Source of the DNA: Neomicrococcus lactis | GTDB taxonomy: Bacteria > Actinomycetota > Actinomycetes > Actinomycetales > Micrococcaceae | Direction: 5' to 3' | Assembly: GCF_014200305.1 (NCBI RefSeq) | Contig: NZ_JACHBL010000001.1 | Span: 930,001-994,000 of the forward strand | Length of the DNA stretch: 64,000 nt | Part shown: positions 42,089 to 51,396 of the stretch, one piece after another | How the letters are laid out: every line of letters starts with the position of its first letter | Numbering within the stretch: the first letter of the stretch is position 1 | The notes under the pieces: generated by a model | What the model saw: the letters and a program-made list of their open reading frames with translations, nothing else | Told to the model about the DNA's origin: nothing | Database searches by the model: none | Program-made: the position numbers and the translations under genes

Positions 42089-42993
42089 CGTCGCTGGTTC
42101 TTGGCGTTCCAACCTGAGAATTCGGTCTTCCCAGCCTCACCTGACGCGTGTGCTTCAAAAGCCACAATTGCGGGGAGGAACACGGGAGCCTCGAACTCGA
42201 TGGACCACTCGTATGGCTGTCCATGTGGAGCAGTTGCAGCGAGAGCCCTGCCCGCGGAATACATGCCGTGGACAATCGCACCCTTCATGCCAGCGATCTT
42301 CGCCGGGATGGTTCCCAAATGAATCGGGTTGAAGTCACCGGATACCTCTGCATAATCGCGTCCCGTGTCACCCGATAGTTTCCACGTAGCGATGGACTGA
42401 GGAGTGTCGGTGTCCCGCGCTTCGCGCTCCGGGCGTTCAGGCTTGCCTGCGAGGAACGTGCCCTTAGACAAATACGTCGAGACACCACGCCACACAACCT
42501 CATCCCCCACCGAAATCTCGGCGACGGCATCAAACTGCGTTCCGGCATAATGTGCCTGAAGGTTTTCAGTCCATGCGGAAATATTGAGAACTTCCTCAGG
42601 AGCAACAACACGGCGATGCTCCACCACGTTCTTGAGGTGAACCATACCCATGAGCGGGAGCGGGAAGTCCGCCGTGCTCATGGCGGCCAGCGCCACCGGG
42701 AAAGCGGCGGCGTGCAAGAACACCGATGGGAGTTCATCGCGCACGGTGTCCTTCATGAGTCGCTGGTAGCTTACGAGCTTTTGGCGCTCGATCGAATGAC
42801 CCGAAACGCTCACGCGCTCGGTCGGCAAGACTGCGTTTCCGTGAGCTTTGGAAGATCCACCCAAGGGAACCTTCTTGAGCAGGCCGCCAAGTGGCGTTCC
42901 CGTGAGAGCACTTTTGAGTTGATGGCTTGCACCCTTAGCCGCCGCTTGTGCGTACAGCTTGGGGATGGATGGCATCGACGTCAGTTCAGCCAT
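42058..42993 (-). CDS. MaoC-like (R)-enoyl/hydroxyacyl thioester dehydratase
   Basis: A 311-residue double-hotdog protein. The first half is a degenerate hotdog region (LMGMVHLKNVVEHRRVV). The C-terminal half carries the MaoC/hydratase-2 motif YAEVSGDFNPIHLGTIPAKIAGMKGAIVHGM with the catalytic Asp/His pair (D-x4-H). This matches HtdX/Rv0241c-type dehydratases of fatty-acid metabolism. It lies directly after fabG4 as in mycobacteria (Rv0241c-Rv0242c). ATG 42991-42993 has GGAG 7 nt upstream and starts 3 bases after the fabG4 stop. Confidence 0.87.
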   Translation of the reverse strand: MAELTSMPSIPKLYAQAAAKGASHQLKSALTGTPLGGLLKKVPLGGSSKAHGNAVLPTERVSVSGHSIERQKLVSYQRLMKDTVRDELPSVFLHAAAFPVALAAMSTADFPLPLMGMVHLKNVVEHRRVVAPEEVLNISAWTENLQAHYAGTQFDAVAEISVGDEVVWRGVSTYLSKGTFLAGKPERPEREARDTDTPQSIATWKLSGDTGRDYAEVSGDFNPIHLGTIPAKIAGMKGAIVHGMYSAGRALAATAPHGQPYEWSIEFEAPVFLPAIVAFEAHASGEAGKTEFSGWNAKNQRRHFVGWVARR

Positions 42994-42995
42994 GT

Positions 42996-44354
42996 TTAGG
43001 CTCCGATCAGGCTCTGACCACACACGCGAAGCGTCTGGCCGTTGATTCCGGATGCTTCGGGTGAGGCTAAGAAGGAAACTGCTTCAGCTACATCCTGCGG
43101 CAATCCGCCTTGCATCAGCGACGGCATGAGGAGGCGACCCACGGCACGAGTAGCCACCGGGATCTTCGCCGTCATTTCAGTCTCGATGAAACCTGGAGCG
43201 ACGGCATTCATGCCACCGCCGCGAGCTTCAAGAGCCGGTGAAGTTGCCGCGACAACGCCCATAAGTCCGGCCTTGGACGCCGCGTAGTTGGTCTGACCAC
43301 GGTTGCCTGCAATGCCACTGGTGGATGCAAGGGTCACGATGCGCAGACCCTGAAGATCAGCTGCCAAGAATGCTTCATTCATGCGCAACTGAGACTCGAG
43401 GTTCACGGCAATGACGGAATCCCACTTCGCCTGATCCATGTTGGCGAGCAGCTTGTCGCGCGTAATGCCGGCGTTATGGATGACGATGTCCAGTCGTCCG
43501 TGACGGCCCAGAGCATGCTTGAGGATCACGTCGCCGGCATCTTCACGCGTGATGTCCAACTGCAATGCGGTTCCGCTGAGCTCGTTCGCGACCTTCGTGA
43601 GAGCGTCGCCTGCGGCCGGAACGTCCACCACTACGACCTTCGCGCCGTCACGGTGCAAGACGCGAGCAATAGCAGCGCCAATACCGCGAGCTGCACCCGT
43701 GACCACCGCAACTTTGCCCGCGAGAGGTGCGCTGGCGCCGTCGTAATTGAGGGTGCGCACATCCGGAACCGTGGATCCGGACGCTTCAACGCTCAAGAAC
43801 TGGCCGTCAACGTACGCGCTCTTTCCGGAGAGGAAGAAGCGGATAGCGCCGAGCAGTGACGCGTTGTGTCCGTCGACGCCGTCGCCCAAGAACAGTCCGT
43901 TGGCCGTTGCGCCGCCGCGTAGTTCGCGAGCCACGGAGCGGATGAAGCCCTCGAGGCCGCGACGTACTGCAGCTACGGATGGCTTGTCCTGCTCGGTGGC
44001 CTGCTTGGACAACGAGATCACACGAGCCCCTGGCGCCAGAGTCTTCAGCGCGCGGCCCATTTCAAGTGCTGGCTCGCCCAATTCGCTGGGCGATTCGAAG
44101 GAATCAGCCACGAGGAAGACGGCACCGTAGCGCACGTTGTCCGTGAAGTGGCGGCGGACATCCAGTTCCCATCCCAGCAAGACGTCGGCAAGCTGTTGAG
44201 CCGTGGCTCCGCTACCGAGCAACAGGACAGGTCCGGGAGCAATCGGCTCACCGCTCTGGTATCGACGGAGTTTCGGCGGCTGCGGCAAGCCCAGCTGTTT
44301 CGCGAGCACCTTACCGAAACCGCTGCCGACAAGATCCATGTATGCGTCTGCCAT
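42996..44354 (-). CDS. fabG4: High-molecular-weight 3-oxoacyl reductase FabG4
   Basis: A 452-residue SDR. It has a degenerate N-terminal flavodoxin-like domain (~residues 1-205) and a complete ketoreductase domain. The NAD(P) site is VVTGAARGIGAAI, then HNAGITRDK, catalytic Ser in STSGIAGNRGQ, and YAASKAGLMG with the Tyr/Lys pair. This two-domain build is that of mycobacterial FabG4 (Rv0242c), which reduces 3-oxoacyl-CoA with NADH. The start codon directly follows the fadA2 stop (TAA-ATG), so it is translationally coupled. Confidence 0.92.
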   Translation of the reverse strand: MADAYMDLVGSGFGKVLAKQLGLPQPPKLRRYQSGEPIAPGPVLLLGSGATAQQLADVLLGWELDVRRHFTDNVRYGAVFLVADSFESPSELGEPALEMGRALKTLAPGARVISLSKQATEQDKPSVAAVRRGLEGFIRSVARELRGGATANGLFLGDGVDGHNASLLGAIRFFLSGKSAYVDGQFLSVEASGSTVPDVRTLNYDGASAPLAGKVAVVTGAARGIGAAIARVLHRDGAKVVVVDVPAAGDALTKVANELSGTALQLDITREDAGDVILKHALGRHGRLDIVIHNAGITRDKLLANMDQAKWDSVIAVNLESQLRMNEAFLAADLQGLRIVTLASTSGIAGNRGQTNYAASKAGLMGVVAATSPALEARGGGMNAVAPGFIETEMTAKIPVATRAVGRLLMPSLMQGGLPQDVAEAVSFLASPEASGINGQTLRVCGQSLIGA

Positions 44355-45671
44355 TTAGCGTGCCTCCAAAATTGCGACGACGCCCTGGCCACCGGCGGCG
44401 CACACGGAGATCAAACCGCGTCCGCTGCCCTTTTCGTGGAGCATCTTGGCGAGTGTTGCCACGAGGCGTCCACCGGTTGCGGCGAAGGGGTGACCTGCGG
44501 CCAACGAAGAACCGTTGACGTTGAGCTTGCTGCGATCGATCGAGCCGAGTGGCTGATCCAAACCGAGCTTGGTGCGGCAGAACTCTTCGTCTTCCCAAGC
44601 GGCAAGCGTGGAGAGCACGGTGCCAGCGAAGGCCTCATGGATCTCGTAGAAGTCGAAGTCCTGCAGGGTGAGGTTGTTGCGCTTGAGCATGCGGGCAACG
44701 GCGTAGGCCGGAGCCATGAGGAGGCCCTCTTCGCCACTGACGAAGTCAACGGCAGCGGCTTCGAAGTCAACGAACTCAGCAAGGATCGGTAGGTCCTTGG
44801 ACTTCGCCCACTCTTCGGATCCAAGAAGAACTGCCGAAGCGCCATCCGTCAAAGGCGTGGAGTTGCCGGCTGTCATGGTGGCCTTGTCGCCGAGGGACTT
44901 GCCGAAGACCGGCTTGAGCGTGCCCAGCTTCTCAACCGTGGAGCCCGGACGCATGTTGTTGTCCTTGGTCAGGCCCGCGTACGGGGTGACGAGGTCATCG
45001 AAGAAGTGGCGATCGTAAGCGGCAGCGAGGTTGTTATGGCTTGCTGCTGCCAACTCGTCCTGAGCTTCGCGAGTGATGTTCCACTTCGCGGTGGTCAAGG
45101 CCTGGTGCTCGCCCATGGACAAGCCGGTACGTGGCTCGTTGGTGCCCGGAGCAACCGGAGCAAGATCCTTAGGGCGCACCTTGGAGAAAGCGGCAAGCTT
45201 CTGTGGAAGGGTCTTTGCGCGGCTTACTTCGAGGAGTGCGTGGCGCACGCCGTCAGAGAAAACGATGGGTGCGTCAGAAATGGAATCAACGCCGCCGCCG
45301 ATCGCGGATTCTAGCTGGCCCAGCTTGATCTTGTTCGCGAGGGAACCGAGGGCTTCCATGCCAGTTGCGCAGGCCATCTGGACGTCAACCGCTGGAGTGT
45401 CCTTGGCAAGGGCGGTGCCCAAGACGGACTCGCGGGTGAGGTTGAAATCCTTGGAGTGCTTGATGACCGCACCGGCTGAGACGAGGTCAATACGCTCGCC
45501 CTGCAAACCGAAGCGGGCCACAAGGCCATCGATGGCTGCGGTCAAAAGGTCCTGGTTGCTGGCGTTCGCGTAAGCGCCATGCGAGCGGGCGAAAGGAACG
45601 CGGTTACCGCCAATGACGACGGCGCGGCGTACGGTCTGCGGGGAAGCTGGGGTCTGGTTCTGCTCGGTCAT
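44355..45671 (-). CDS. fadA2: Acetyl-CoA C-acyltransferase (thiolase) FadA2-like
   Basis: A 438-residue thiolase with the nucleophile Cys in VDVQMACATGMEAL, the His in YEIHEAFAGTV, the NVNGSSLAAGHPFAATGGR stretch and the second active-site Cys in SVCAAGGQG. It releases acetyl-CoA from 3-oxoacyl-CoA in beta-oxidation, or the reverse. It heads the minus-strand operon fadA2-fabG4-MaoC, which would supply the last three chemical steps of one cycle. ATG 45669-45671 is preceded by AAAGGG. Divergent from the TetR gene. Confidence 0.93.
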   Translation of the reverse strand: MTEQNQTPASPQTVRRAVVIGGNRVPFARSHGAYANASNQDLLTAAIDGLVARFGLQGERIDLVSAGAVIKHSKDFNLTRESVLGTALAKDTPAVDVQMACATGMEALGSLANKIKLGQLESAIGGGVDSISDAPIVFSDGVRHALLEVSRAKTLPQKLAAFSKVRPKDLAPVAPGTNEPRTGLSMGEHQALTTAKWNITREAQDELAAASHNNLAAAYDRHFFDDLVTPYAGLTKDNNMRPGSTVEKLGTLKPVFGKSLGDKATMTAGNSTPLTDGASAVLLGSEEWAKSKDLPILAEFVDFEAAAVDFVSGEEGLLMAPAYAVARMLKRNNLTLQDFDFYEIHEAFAGTVLSTLAAWEDEEFCRTKLGLDQPLGSIDRSKLNVNGSSLAAGHPFAATGGRLVATLAKMLHEKGSGRGLISVCAAGGQGVVAILEAR

Positions 45672-45803
45672 GAGTAACCCTTTCGGCGAGAGTTGTTGGC
45701 GACTTGCCAGAAGGTCTAGCGAGGCGGTGCCCCACTAACCAACGTACCAAGGTCGGTGTGACTTTAGTTACTGAAACCAAGCGTACCTGATACGCTAGGT
45801 ATC

Positions 45804-46481
45804 GTGAACTCCGCCACAACAACTACTTATCCTTATTCACGTCCAGTGGATGGCCGTTCTTCCCGTTGGGAAGAGCACCGCGCCCAGCGCAGGCTCGAGC
45901 TCATTGCGAGTGCGCGCAAGGCTGTGCACCGCATTGGACCTTCCGCGTCGATGGAAGACATCGCCGCCGCCTCACACACCAGCAAGTCTGTGTTCTACCG
46001 ATACTTCGGCGACAAGGACGGACTGCGGCACTCCATGGGTGAAGTGGTCATCAATCAATTGCGCGAAGCAGTGATTGAAGCCGGTGAGTCTAAGGACAGT
46101 CCGGACGAGGCACTTTTCAGCATGGTTCACGCCTATTTGGCTCAAGCAGAACGTTCTCCGAATACCTACGAGTTCGTGACCGCCAATTTGGAAACCGGCG
46201 CCTCCGGAGCATTGGCGCACTTTTTCAATGAGCTCACCGTCATGATGCGCGAACGCATGGCTGACTACCTTCGGGTCAATCGCACGCAGAACGCGTCTAT
46301 GGAGTCCTTGAAGTACTGGCCGGACGGCGCGCTCGGGATGATCCGCTCGGTCGGCGAGTCCTGGTTGCGCGTTTCCCCTCATGACCCCGCACGTCCCAAC
46401 GCCACTGAGCTCGCTCGCCAAGTCACCGCCTGGCTGGTCTACGGCATCTCTAGCGTTCATCGCACAGCGCGACAGCCGTAA
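45804..46481 (+). CDS. TetR family transcriptional regulator
   Basis: A 225-residue protein with an N-terminal TetR HTH (LIASARKAVHRIGPSASMEDIAAASHTSKSVFYRYFGDKDGL, residues ~33-80) and a larger helical ligand domain. It is divergent from the fadA2 operon and immediately upstream of the acyl-CoA oxidase gene, so fatty-acid oxidation is the obvious target; acyl-CoA is the likely ligand (inferred). GTG 45804 lies 7 nt after a TACGCT box without a Shine-Dalgarno, so it is probably leaderless. The overlapping palindromes GCGTA/TACGC and TACCT/AGGTA at 45781-45801 could be its own operator. Confidence 0.88.
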   Translation: MNSATTTTYPYSRPVDGRSSRWEEHRAQRRLELIASARKAVHRIGPSASMEDIAAASHTSKSVFYRYFGDKDGLRHSMGEVVINQLREAVIEAGESKDSPDEALFSMVHAYLAQAERSPNTYEFVTANLETGASGALAHFFNELTVMMRERMADYLRVNRTQNASMESLKYWPDGALGMIRSVGESWLRVSPHDPARPNATELARQVTAWLVYGISSVHRTARQP

Positions 46482-46549
46482 ACGCTGTCGACCCACACCC
46501 ATCAACAAATCTTCTTTTAGACATTCACAGCGATTTGAAAGGTCTCACG

Positions 46550-48643
46550 ATGTCACACCCAGAAGCCACTATTCCGGTTCCCGACCTAGCCCACGGTTCC
46601 ATCAATAAGGAACTGTTGGCCGAGGCCCAGCTTGGAAAGTGGGGAGATATTCGTAAGCAGGCTCGCGCTATGGCAGCCAAGCCGGAACTCCATAAGGCTG
46701 AGGGCGCCACGATGGCAGAACAGCGCGCTCGCGTCTTTGAGCAGCTCGGCATCCTGGTTGAAGCCCAGTCCGTACACCGTGCTTTCCCGAAGCAGTTCGG
46801 TGGCGAGGACAACCACGGCGGCAATATCGCCGCTTTCGAAGAATTGGTGATCGCTGATCCTTCCCTCCAGATCAAGGCTGGCGTGCAGTGGGGCCTCTTC
46901 GGCTCCGCCGTCTTGCACTTGGGTACGCAGTCCCACCACGAGCGCTGGTTGCCCGGCATCATGTCGCTGGAAATCCCCGGCGCCTTCGCCATGACGGAGA
47001 CGGGTCACGGTTCGGACGTTGCGAGCATTGCGACGACGGCGACCTACGATGTCGATGCTCAAGAATTCGTTATCAACACCCCGCACCGCGCGGCGTGGAA
47101 AGACTACTTGGGTAACGCTGCGATTCACGGCAAAGCCGCCGTCCTGTTCGCACAGCTCATCACCAAGGGCGTCAACCACGGCGTGCACGCGTTCTACATC
47201 GACATTCGCGATGCAGAAGGAAACTTCTTGCCCGGAATCGGCGGCGAGGACGATGGCCTCAAGGGTGGCCTCAACGGCATCGACAATGGCCGTCTCCACT
47301 TCAGCAACGTGCGCATTCCACGCGACCACCTGCTCAACCGCTACGGCTCGGTCGACGAGGACGGCACGTACTCCTCCCCCATCGAATCCCCGGGTCGCCG
47401 CTTCTTCACGATGCTCGGTACCCTGGTTCAGGGCCGCGTTTCCCTCGATGGTGCTGCAGTGACGGCCTCCAAGATGGGCCTCGCGATTGCCATCACTTAC
47501 GCGAACCAGCGCCGCCAGTTCAACGCGAGCTCTGACACGCATGAAGAAGTCCTCATGGACTACCAGCGCCACCAGCGCCGCCTGATCCCACGCTTGGCTC
47601 AGGCCATGGCGGCGGGCTTCGCACACGAAGTACTCCTCGAGAAGTTCGATGAGGTCTTCTCCGGCGCTCACGACACGGACGAGGATCGTCAGGACCTCGA
47701 AACCCTGGCGGCAGCCCTCAAGCCATTGAGCACTTGGGGCGCATTGGACATCTTGCAAGAGTGCCGCGAGGCGTGTGGCGGTTCCGGCTTCTTGGGTGAA
47801 AACCGCATGACGAGCCTGCGTGCTGATCTGGACGTCTACGTGACCTTCGAAGGCGACAACAACGTGCTCTTGCAGCTCGTCGCTAAGCGTTTGCTCTCCG
47901 ACTACGCCGCGGAGTTCCGCAACTTGGACGCTGGCGTTCTGGCCCGCTTCATGGTGCGCCGCGCAGAGAGCCTCGTCATCAACCGCTCCGGTTTGCGCCA
48001 GCTTGGTCAGACCGTGATTGACTCCGGCTCCGAGAAGCGCTCGGCAAACTTCCTCAAGGAAGAACGCAGCCAGCGTGAATTGCTGACCTTGCGCGTTCAG
48101 GACATGATCGCCAACGTTGCTGATGACATGCGCGCTGCTGCGAAGTTGCCACAGGCAGAAGCCGCAGCAGTCTTCAACGAGCACCAGGACGATCTCATCG
48201 CTGCCGCTCGCTCCCACGCTGAGCTCCTCCAGTGGGAGGCCTTCACGAAGGCCATCAGCACCATCGATGACAAGACCACGCGTCAGGTGATGACGTGGTT
48301 GCGCGATGTCTTCGGTCTGACCGTGATCGAAAAGAACCTCTCCTGGTACTTGATGAACGGCCACTTGTCGATGCAGCGCGCACGCACGCTCACGCCATAC
48401 ATCAACCGCTTGCTGACCCGCTTGCGTCCGCACTTGCAGGACATCGTGGATTCGTGGGGCTTCACCGACGATCACTTGCGTGCTTCGATTGCCAGTGGCG
48501 CCGAAGCAACCCGCCAGGATCAGGCAGCCGAGTACGCTCGCAAGATGCGTGCATCCGCTGATGCGCCTATCGAGGAAAAGGTCTTGCTGAATCGTCGCCG
48601 CGCCGAGCGCAAGGCCTCTGAGAAGGGAACCGTGAAGGCCTAA
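46550..48643 (+). CDS. Acyl-CoA oxidase/dehydrogenase family protein
   Basis: A 697-residue flavoprotein closer in layout to acyl-CoA oxidases than to ordinary ~400-residue dehydrogenases. It has an N-terminal helical domain, a flavin/acyl site FAMTETGHGSDVASI, and the oxidase-like stretch GLNGIDNGRLHFSNVRIPRD followed by LLNRYGSVDEDGTY. Next come ECREACGGSGFLGENRM and the catalytic Glu in VYVTFEGDNNVLLQ, and then a second ~200-residue helical C-terminal domain. It would introduce the trans-2 double bond at the start of beta-oxidation, complementing the dehydratase, reductase and thiolase encoded just upstream. ATG 46550 has GAAAGG 7 nt upstream. It follows tetR by 68 bases. Confidence 0.9.
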   Translation: MSHPEATIPVPDLAHGSINKELLAEAQLGKWGDIRKQARAMAAKPELHKAEGATMAEQRARVFEQLGILVEAQSVHRAFPKQFGGEDNHGGNIAAFEELVIADPSLQIKAGVQWGLFGSAVLHLGTQSHHERWLPGIMSLEIPGAFAMTETGHGSDVASIATTATYDVDAQEFVINTPHRAAWKDYLGNAAIHGKAAVLFAQLITKGVNHGVHAFYIDIRDAEGNFLPGIGGEDDGLKGGLNGIDNGRLHFSNVRIPRDHLLNRYGSVDEDGTYSSPIESPGRRFFTMLGTLVQGRVSLDGAAVTASKMGLAIAITYANQRRQFNASSDTHEEVLMDYQRHQRRLIPRLAQAMAAGFAHEVLLEKFDEVFSGAHDTDEDRQDLETLAAALKPLSTWGALDILQECREACGGSGFLGENRMTSLRADLDVYVTFEGDNNVLLQLVAKRLLSDYAAEFRNLDAGVLARFMVRRAESLVINRSGLRQLGQTVIDSGSEKRSANFLKEERSQRELLTLRVQDMIANVADDMRAAAKLPQAEAAAVFNEHQDDLIAAARSHAELLQWEAFTKAISTIDDKTTRQVMTWLRDVFGLTVIEKNLSWYLMNGHLSMQRARTLTPYINRLLTRLRPHLQDIVDSWGFTDDHLRASIASGAEATRQDQAAEYARKMRASADAPIEEKVLLNRRRAERKASEKGTVKA

Positions 48644-48681
48644 CCTGGCCCCACACGCTTTCTCACCAACTCAATACAACA

Positions 48682-48719
48682 ACGACGCCAGCTGCGGATT
48701 GTCCGCAAGCTGGCGTCGT
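48682..48719. terminator. Bidirectional terminator between acyl-CoA oxidase and glgA
   Basis: ACGACGCCAGCTGCGGA (48682-48698) pairs with 48702-48719, one 1-nt bulge, 3-nt loop. A very stable stem between convergent genes; no T run. Confidence 0.7.
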
Positions 48720-48760
48720 CGTAATAACTATGCTGAGGCGATGGAATCCGCCTCAGGGGG

Positions 48761-49978
48761 CTACTTCTGGCGGTCGGCGAATCGAGCCTGCGCCGCGCGA
48801 TAGACCTCAATGGTCTGATCCGCGATCGCGTCCCAGCTGAAGGACTCGATGGCGCGCTTGCGGCCGGCCTCGCCCATTTCCTGAGCGCGAGCCGGATCAG
48901 CCAAAGCCTTGTTGAGCGCCGCCGCGAAAGTGGCCACGAACTCGGCCTCGTCGAGCGGCGTGCCCGTGCCATCCTGAACCTGTTCGAGCGGGACCAAGTA
49001 ACCAGTCTCGCCATCGACGACCACCTCAGGAATGCCGCCCGTGGCGGAAGCGACAACGGCGGTACCGCATGCCATGGCCTCAAGGTTCACGATGCCTAGC
49101 GGCTCATAAATCGACGGGCACGCGAAGACCGTGGCGTTGGTGAGGACCTGCAGGAGCTCGCGACGCGGCATCATCTTCTCAATCACTACGACGCCTTCGC
49201 GCGTGCTCTTGAGTTCTTCGATGAGGCCATTGACGTGCGCGGCCAGTTCCGGCGTGTCCGCGGCCCCAGCGCACAGTACGAGCTGAACTTCGGGCGCGAG
49301 TTCACGAGCGGCCTGGAGAAGATACGGGACACCCTTTTGGCGAGTGATACGGCCGACGAAGACCACGGAAGGCTTTTCCGGATCAATGCCGTAGCTCTTG
49401 ACCACATCAGTACCCGTGTCCGGCTTCCACGTCTCAGTGTCCACACCGTTGTGCACTACATGGATCTTGGACGCATCCACCGTGGGGTAAGCGCGTTCGA
49501 TGTCTTGGCGCATGCCATCGGAGACAGCAATGATGGCGTCGGCTGCGTGATACGCCGTGGACTCAACCCACGAGGACAGCGCATAGCCGCCGGCCAACTG
49601 CTCGGCCTTCCACGGACGCAGAGGCTCCAAAGAGTGCGCAGAAATGACATGCGGAACGCCATGCATCAAGCTGCCCAGATGACCGGCGAGGTTCGCGTAC
49701 CACGTGTGCGAATGGATGACATCGGCCCCAGCCAGATCATCCAGCATCAGCAAATCTGTGGCCATGGTCTGCACGGCTCCATTGGCGGCGTCGAATTCCG
49801 CAGGCGCCGAATAGCTCGAGACTTTGGCCCCGTGGTAATCCTCAGGACGTGGATCTCCGAAGGCCCGCACGTGAAGATCTAGCTTGGGAGCTAGCACTCG
49901 CGAGAGCTCAGCGACGTGGACTCCAGCGCCGCCATAAATGGTCGGCGGGAATTCTTTGGTAATAATGTCAGTTCGCAC
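48761..49978 (-). CDS. glgA: Actinobacterial glycogen synthase / maltose-1-P synthase (GT4)
   Basis: A 405-residue GT4 enzyme with N-terminal KEFPPTIYGGAGVHVAELSRVL and acceptor-side IHSHTWYANLAGHL. The donor site has VGRITRQKGVPYLLQAA, and the retaining-GT motif is SIYEPLGIVNLEAMACG. This is the short actinobacterial GlgA type (Rv1212c, also called GlgM), which uses ADP-glucose to make maltose-1-phosphate and extend alpha-1,4-glucan. It is divergently paired with glgC, which makes its substrate. GTG 49976-49978 has TACGTT 6 nt upstream and a TTGACA-like ATGACA 16 nt further, so it is probably leaderless. Confidence 0.93.
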   Translation of the reverse strand: MRTDIITKEFPPTIYGGAGVHVAELSRVLAPKLDLHVRAFGDPRPEDYHGAKVSSYSAPAEFDAANGAVQTMATDLLMLDDLAGADVIHSHTWYANLAGHLGSLMHGVPHVISAHSLEPLRPWKAEQLAGGYALSSWVESTAYHAADAIIAVSDGMRQDIERAYPTVDASKIHVVHNGVDTETWKPDTGTDVVKSYGIDPEKPSVVFVGRITRQKGVPYLLQAARELAPEVQLVLCAGAADTPELAAHVNGLIEELKSTREGVVVIEKMMPRRELLQVLTNATVFACPSIYEPLGIVNLEAMACGTAVVASATGGIPEVVVDGETGYLVPLEQVQDGTGTPLDEAEFVATFAAALNKALADPARAQEMGEAGRKRAIESFSWDAIADQTIEVYRAAQARFADRQK

Positions 49979-49984
49979 GCTTCC

Positions 49985-50012
49985 AACGTAGTCGCAAAGT
50001 GAAAGTTGTCAT
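49985..50012 (-). promoter_or_regulatory. Promoter of glgA (leaderless)
   Basis: On the minus strand, ATGACA (-35, 5/6 consensus) and TACGTT (-10) are separated by 16 bp; the -10 ends 6 nt before the GTG start codon of glgA. Confidence 0.45.
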
Positions 50013-50095
50013 AGTGTGAAAGCACAAGGTTAACCCGTTGATTGTTGGCTAGAAAAGGCGCGCAGTCGCGCCGGTTGCACTATGAGGGGATATAA

Positions 50096-51337
50096 ATGTC
50101 CGGCCGTAAAGTACTAGCAATCGTTCTCGCCGGTGGAGAAGGCAAACGCCTCATGCCACTCACCGCCGACCGCGCGAAGCCCGCCGTGCCATTTGCGGGT
50201 AATTACCGTCTCATTGATTTTGCGCTCTCCAATGTTGTGAATTCCGGCTTCTTGAAAGTTGTTGTACTGACTCAGTACAAGTCGCATTCTTTGGACCGCC
50301 ACATTTCCGAAACCTGGCGCATGTCCACGTTGCTGGGCAATTACGTCGCTTCCGTGCCGGCACAGCAGCGCTTGGGCAAGGATTGGTTCCTGGGCTCCGC
50401 GAACGCTATCTACCAGTCCCTGAACTTGATCCATGACGCGCGCCCCGATTACGTCGTTGTAGTGGGCGCCGACCACGTGTACCGCTTGGACTTCTCAGAC
50501 ATGGTGCGCGAGCACATCGAATCTGGCTTCAGCGCCACCGTTGCCGCCGTCCGCCAGCCGATGCGCATGGTGGACCAGTTTGGCGTGGTGGAAACGGATC
50601 CGAACAACCCTCGCAAGATCCAGCGCTTCGTAGAGAAGCCGAAGACCACTACCCCGCTGGCTGATGATCCAGACTCCTTCCTGGCGTCCATGGGTAACTA
50701 CGTCTTCAACGCCGATGCCCTGGTCCAAGCGCTCCACGAGGACAATCAGCGCGAAAATACCAAGCACGACATGGGCGGAGACATCATTCCGTCCTTTGTG
50801 GAAAACGGCGACTGCGGTGTTTATGACTTCTCGGCGCACCCGGTTCCCGGCGAAGCGCCGACCACCAACCGCTACTGGCGCGACGTAGGTACTCTCGATT
50901 CCTACTACGACGCTCACATGGATCTCATTGCGCCGATCCCAGAGTTTGACCTCTACAACCGCGAGTGGCCACTCTACACTCGCCAGCACAGCTCTCCCCC
51001 GGTGAAGCTCGTGCGCGGCGAAGACGGAACTCAGGGTGAGTCCCACAACTCGATCCTGTCCCAGGGCGTCGTCATTTCCGGTGGTCTCGTCGAAAACTCG
51101 GTGGTCTCCGTAGACGTCACCGTTCGTCAAGGCGCCCACGTAGACGGCTCCGTCTTGCTGGATAACGTCTACATCGGCGAAGGCGCTCAAGTGCGCAAGT
51201 CCATCATCGACAAGAACGTCATTGTTCCTCCGGGAGCTCGCATCGGCTTTGACCGTGAGGCTGACCTTGCTCGCGGTTTCACCGTGACGGATTCCGGACT
51301 GACGGTCCTTTCAAAAGACCAGATCATCGCGCCATAG
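50096..51337 (+). CDS. glgC: Glucose-1-phosphate adenylyltransferase GlgC
   Basis: A 413-residue ADP-glucose pyrophosphorylase. Landmarks are the nucleotide site AIVLAGGEGKRLMPLTADRAKPAVPF, YRLIDFALSN, VVVGADHVYRLDF with the metal Asp, and FVEKPKTT. A C-terminal left-handed beta-helix with hexapeptide-like repeats (SVVSVDVTVRQGAHVDGSVLLDNVYIGEGAQV) follows. It makes ADP-glucose for glycogen and related glucans. ATG 50096 has GAGGGG at 6 nt. Divergent from glgA as in mycobacteria (Rv1212c/Rv1213). Confidence 0.96.
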   Translation: MSGRKVLAIVLAGGEGKRLMPLTADRAKPAVPFAGNYRLIDFALSNVVNSGFLKVVVLTQYKSHSLDRHISETWRMSTLLGNYVASVPAQQRLGKDWFLGSANAIYQSLNLIHDARPDYVVVVGADHVYRLDFSDMVREHIESGFSATVAAVRQPMRMVDQFGVVETDPNNPRKIQRFVEKPKTTTPLADDPDSFLASMGNYVFNADALVQALHEDNQRENTKHDMGGDIIPSFVENGDCGVYDFSAHPVPGEAPTTNRYWRDVGTLDSYYDAHMDLIAPIPEFDLYNREWPLYTRQHSSPPVKLVRGEDGTQGESHNSILSQGVVISGGLVENSVVSVDVTVRQGAHVDGSVLLDNVYIGEGAQVRKSIIDKNVIVPPGARIGFDREADLARGFTVTDSGLTVLSKDQIIAP

Positions 51338-51351
51338 CGGTACGAAAAGAG

Positions 51352-51382
51352 ACCGGTGGATCGCGGCCAGCTTTCCACCGGT
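51352..51382 (+). terminator. Hairpin after glgC
   Basis: Perfect 9-bp stem ACCGGTGGA (51352-51360) with TCCACCGGT (51374-51382), loop 13 nt, 14 bases after the glgC stop. No T run; the 3' arm abuts a TAAAAT box that may be the -10 of the next gene. Confidence 0.5.
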
Positions 51383-51396
51383 AAAATTGGTGCGCT

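Noticed and set aside
46586-48475. A 629-codon open frame on the minus strand opposite the acyl-CoA oxidase gene
   Set aside because: Antisense shadow with no domain; the plus-strand gene is unambiguous.
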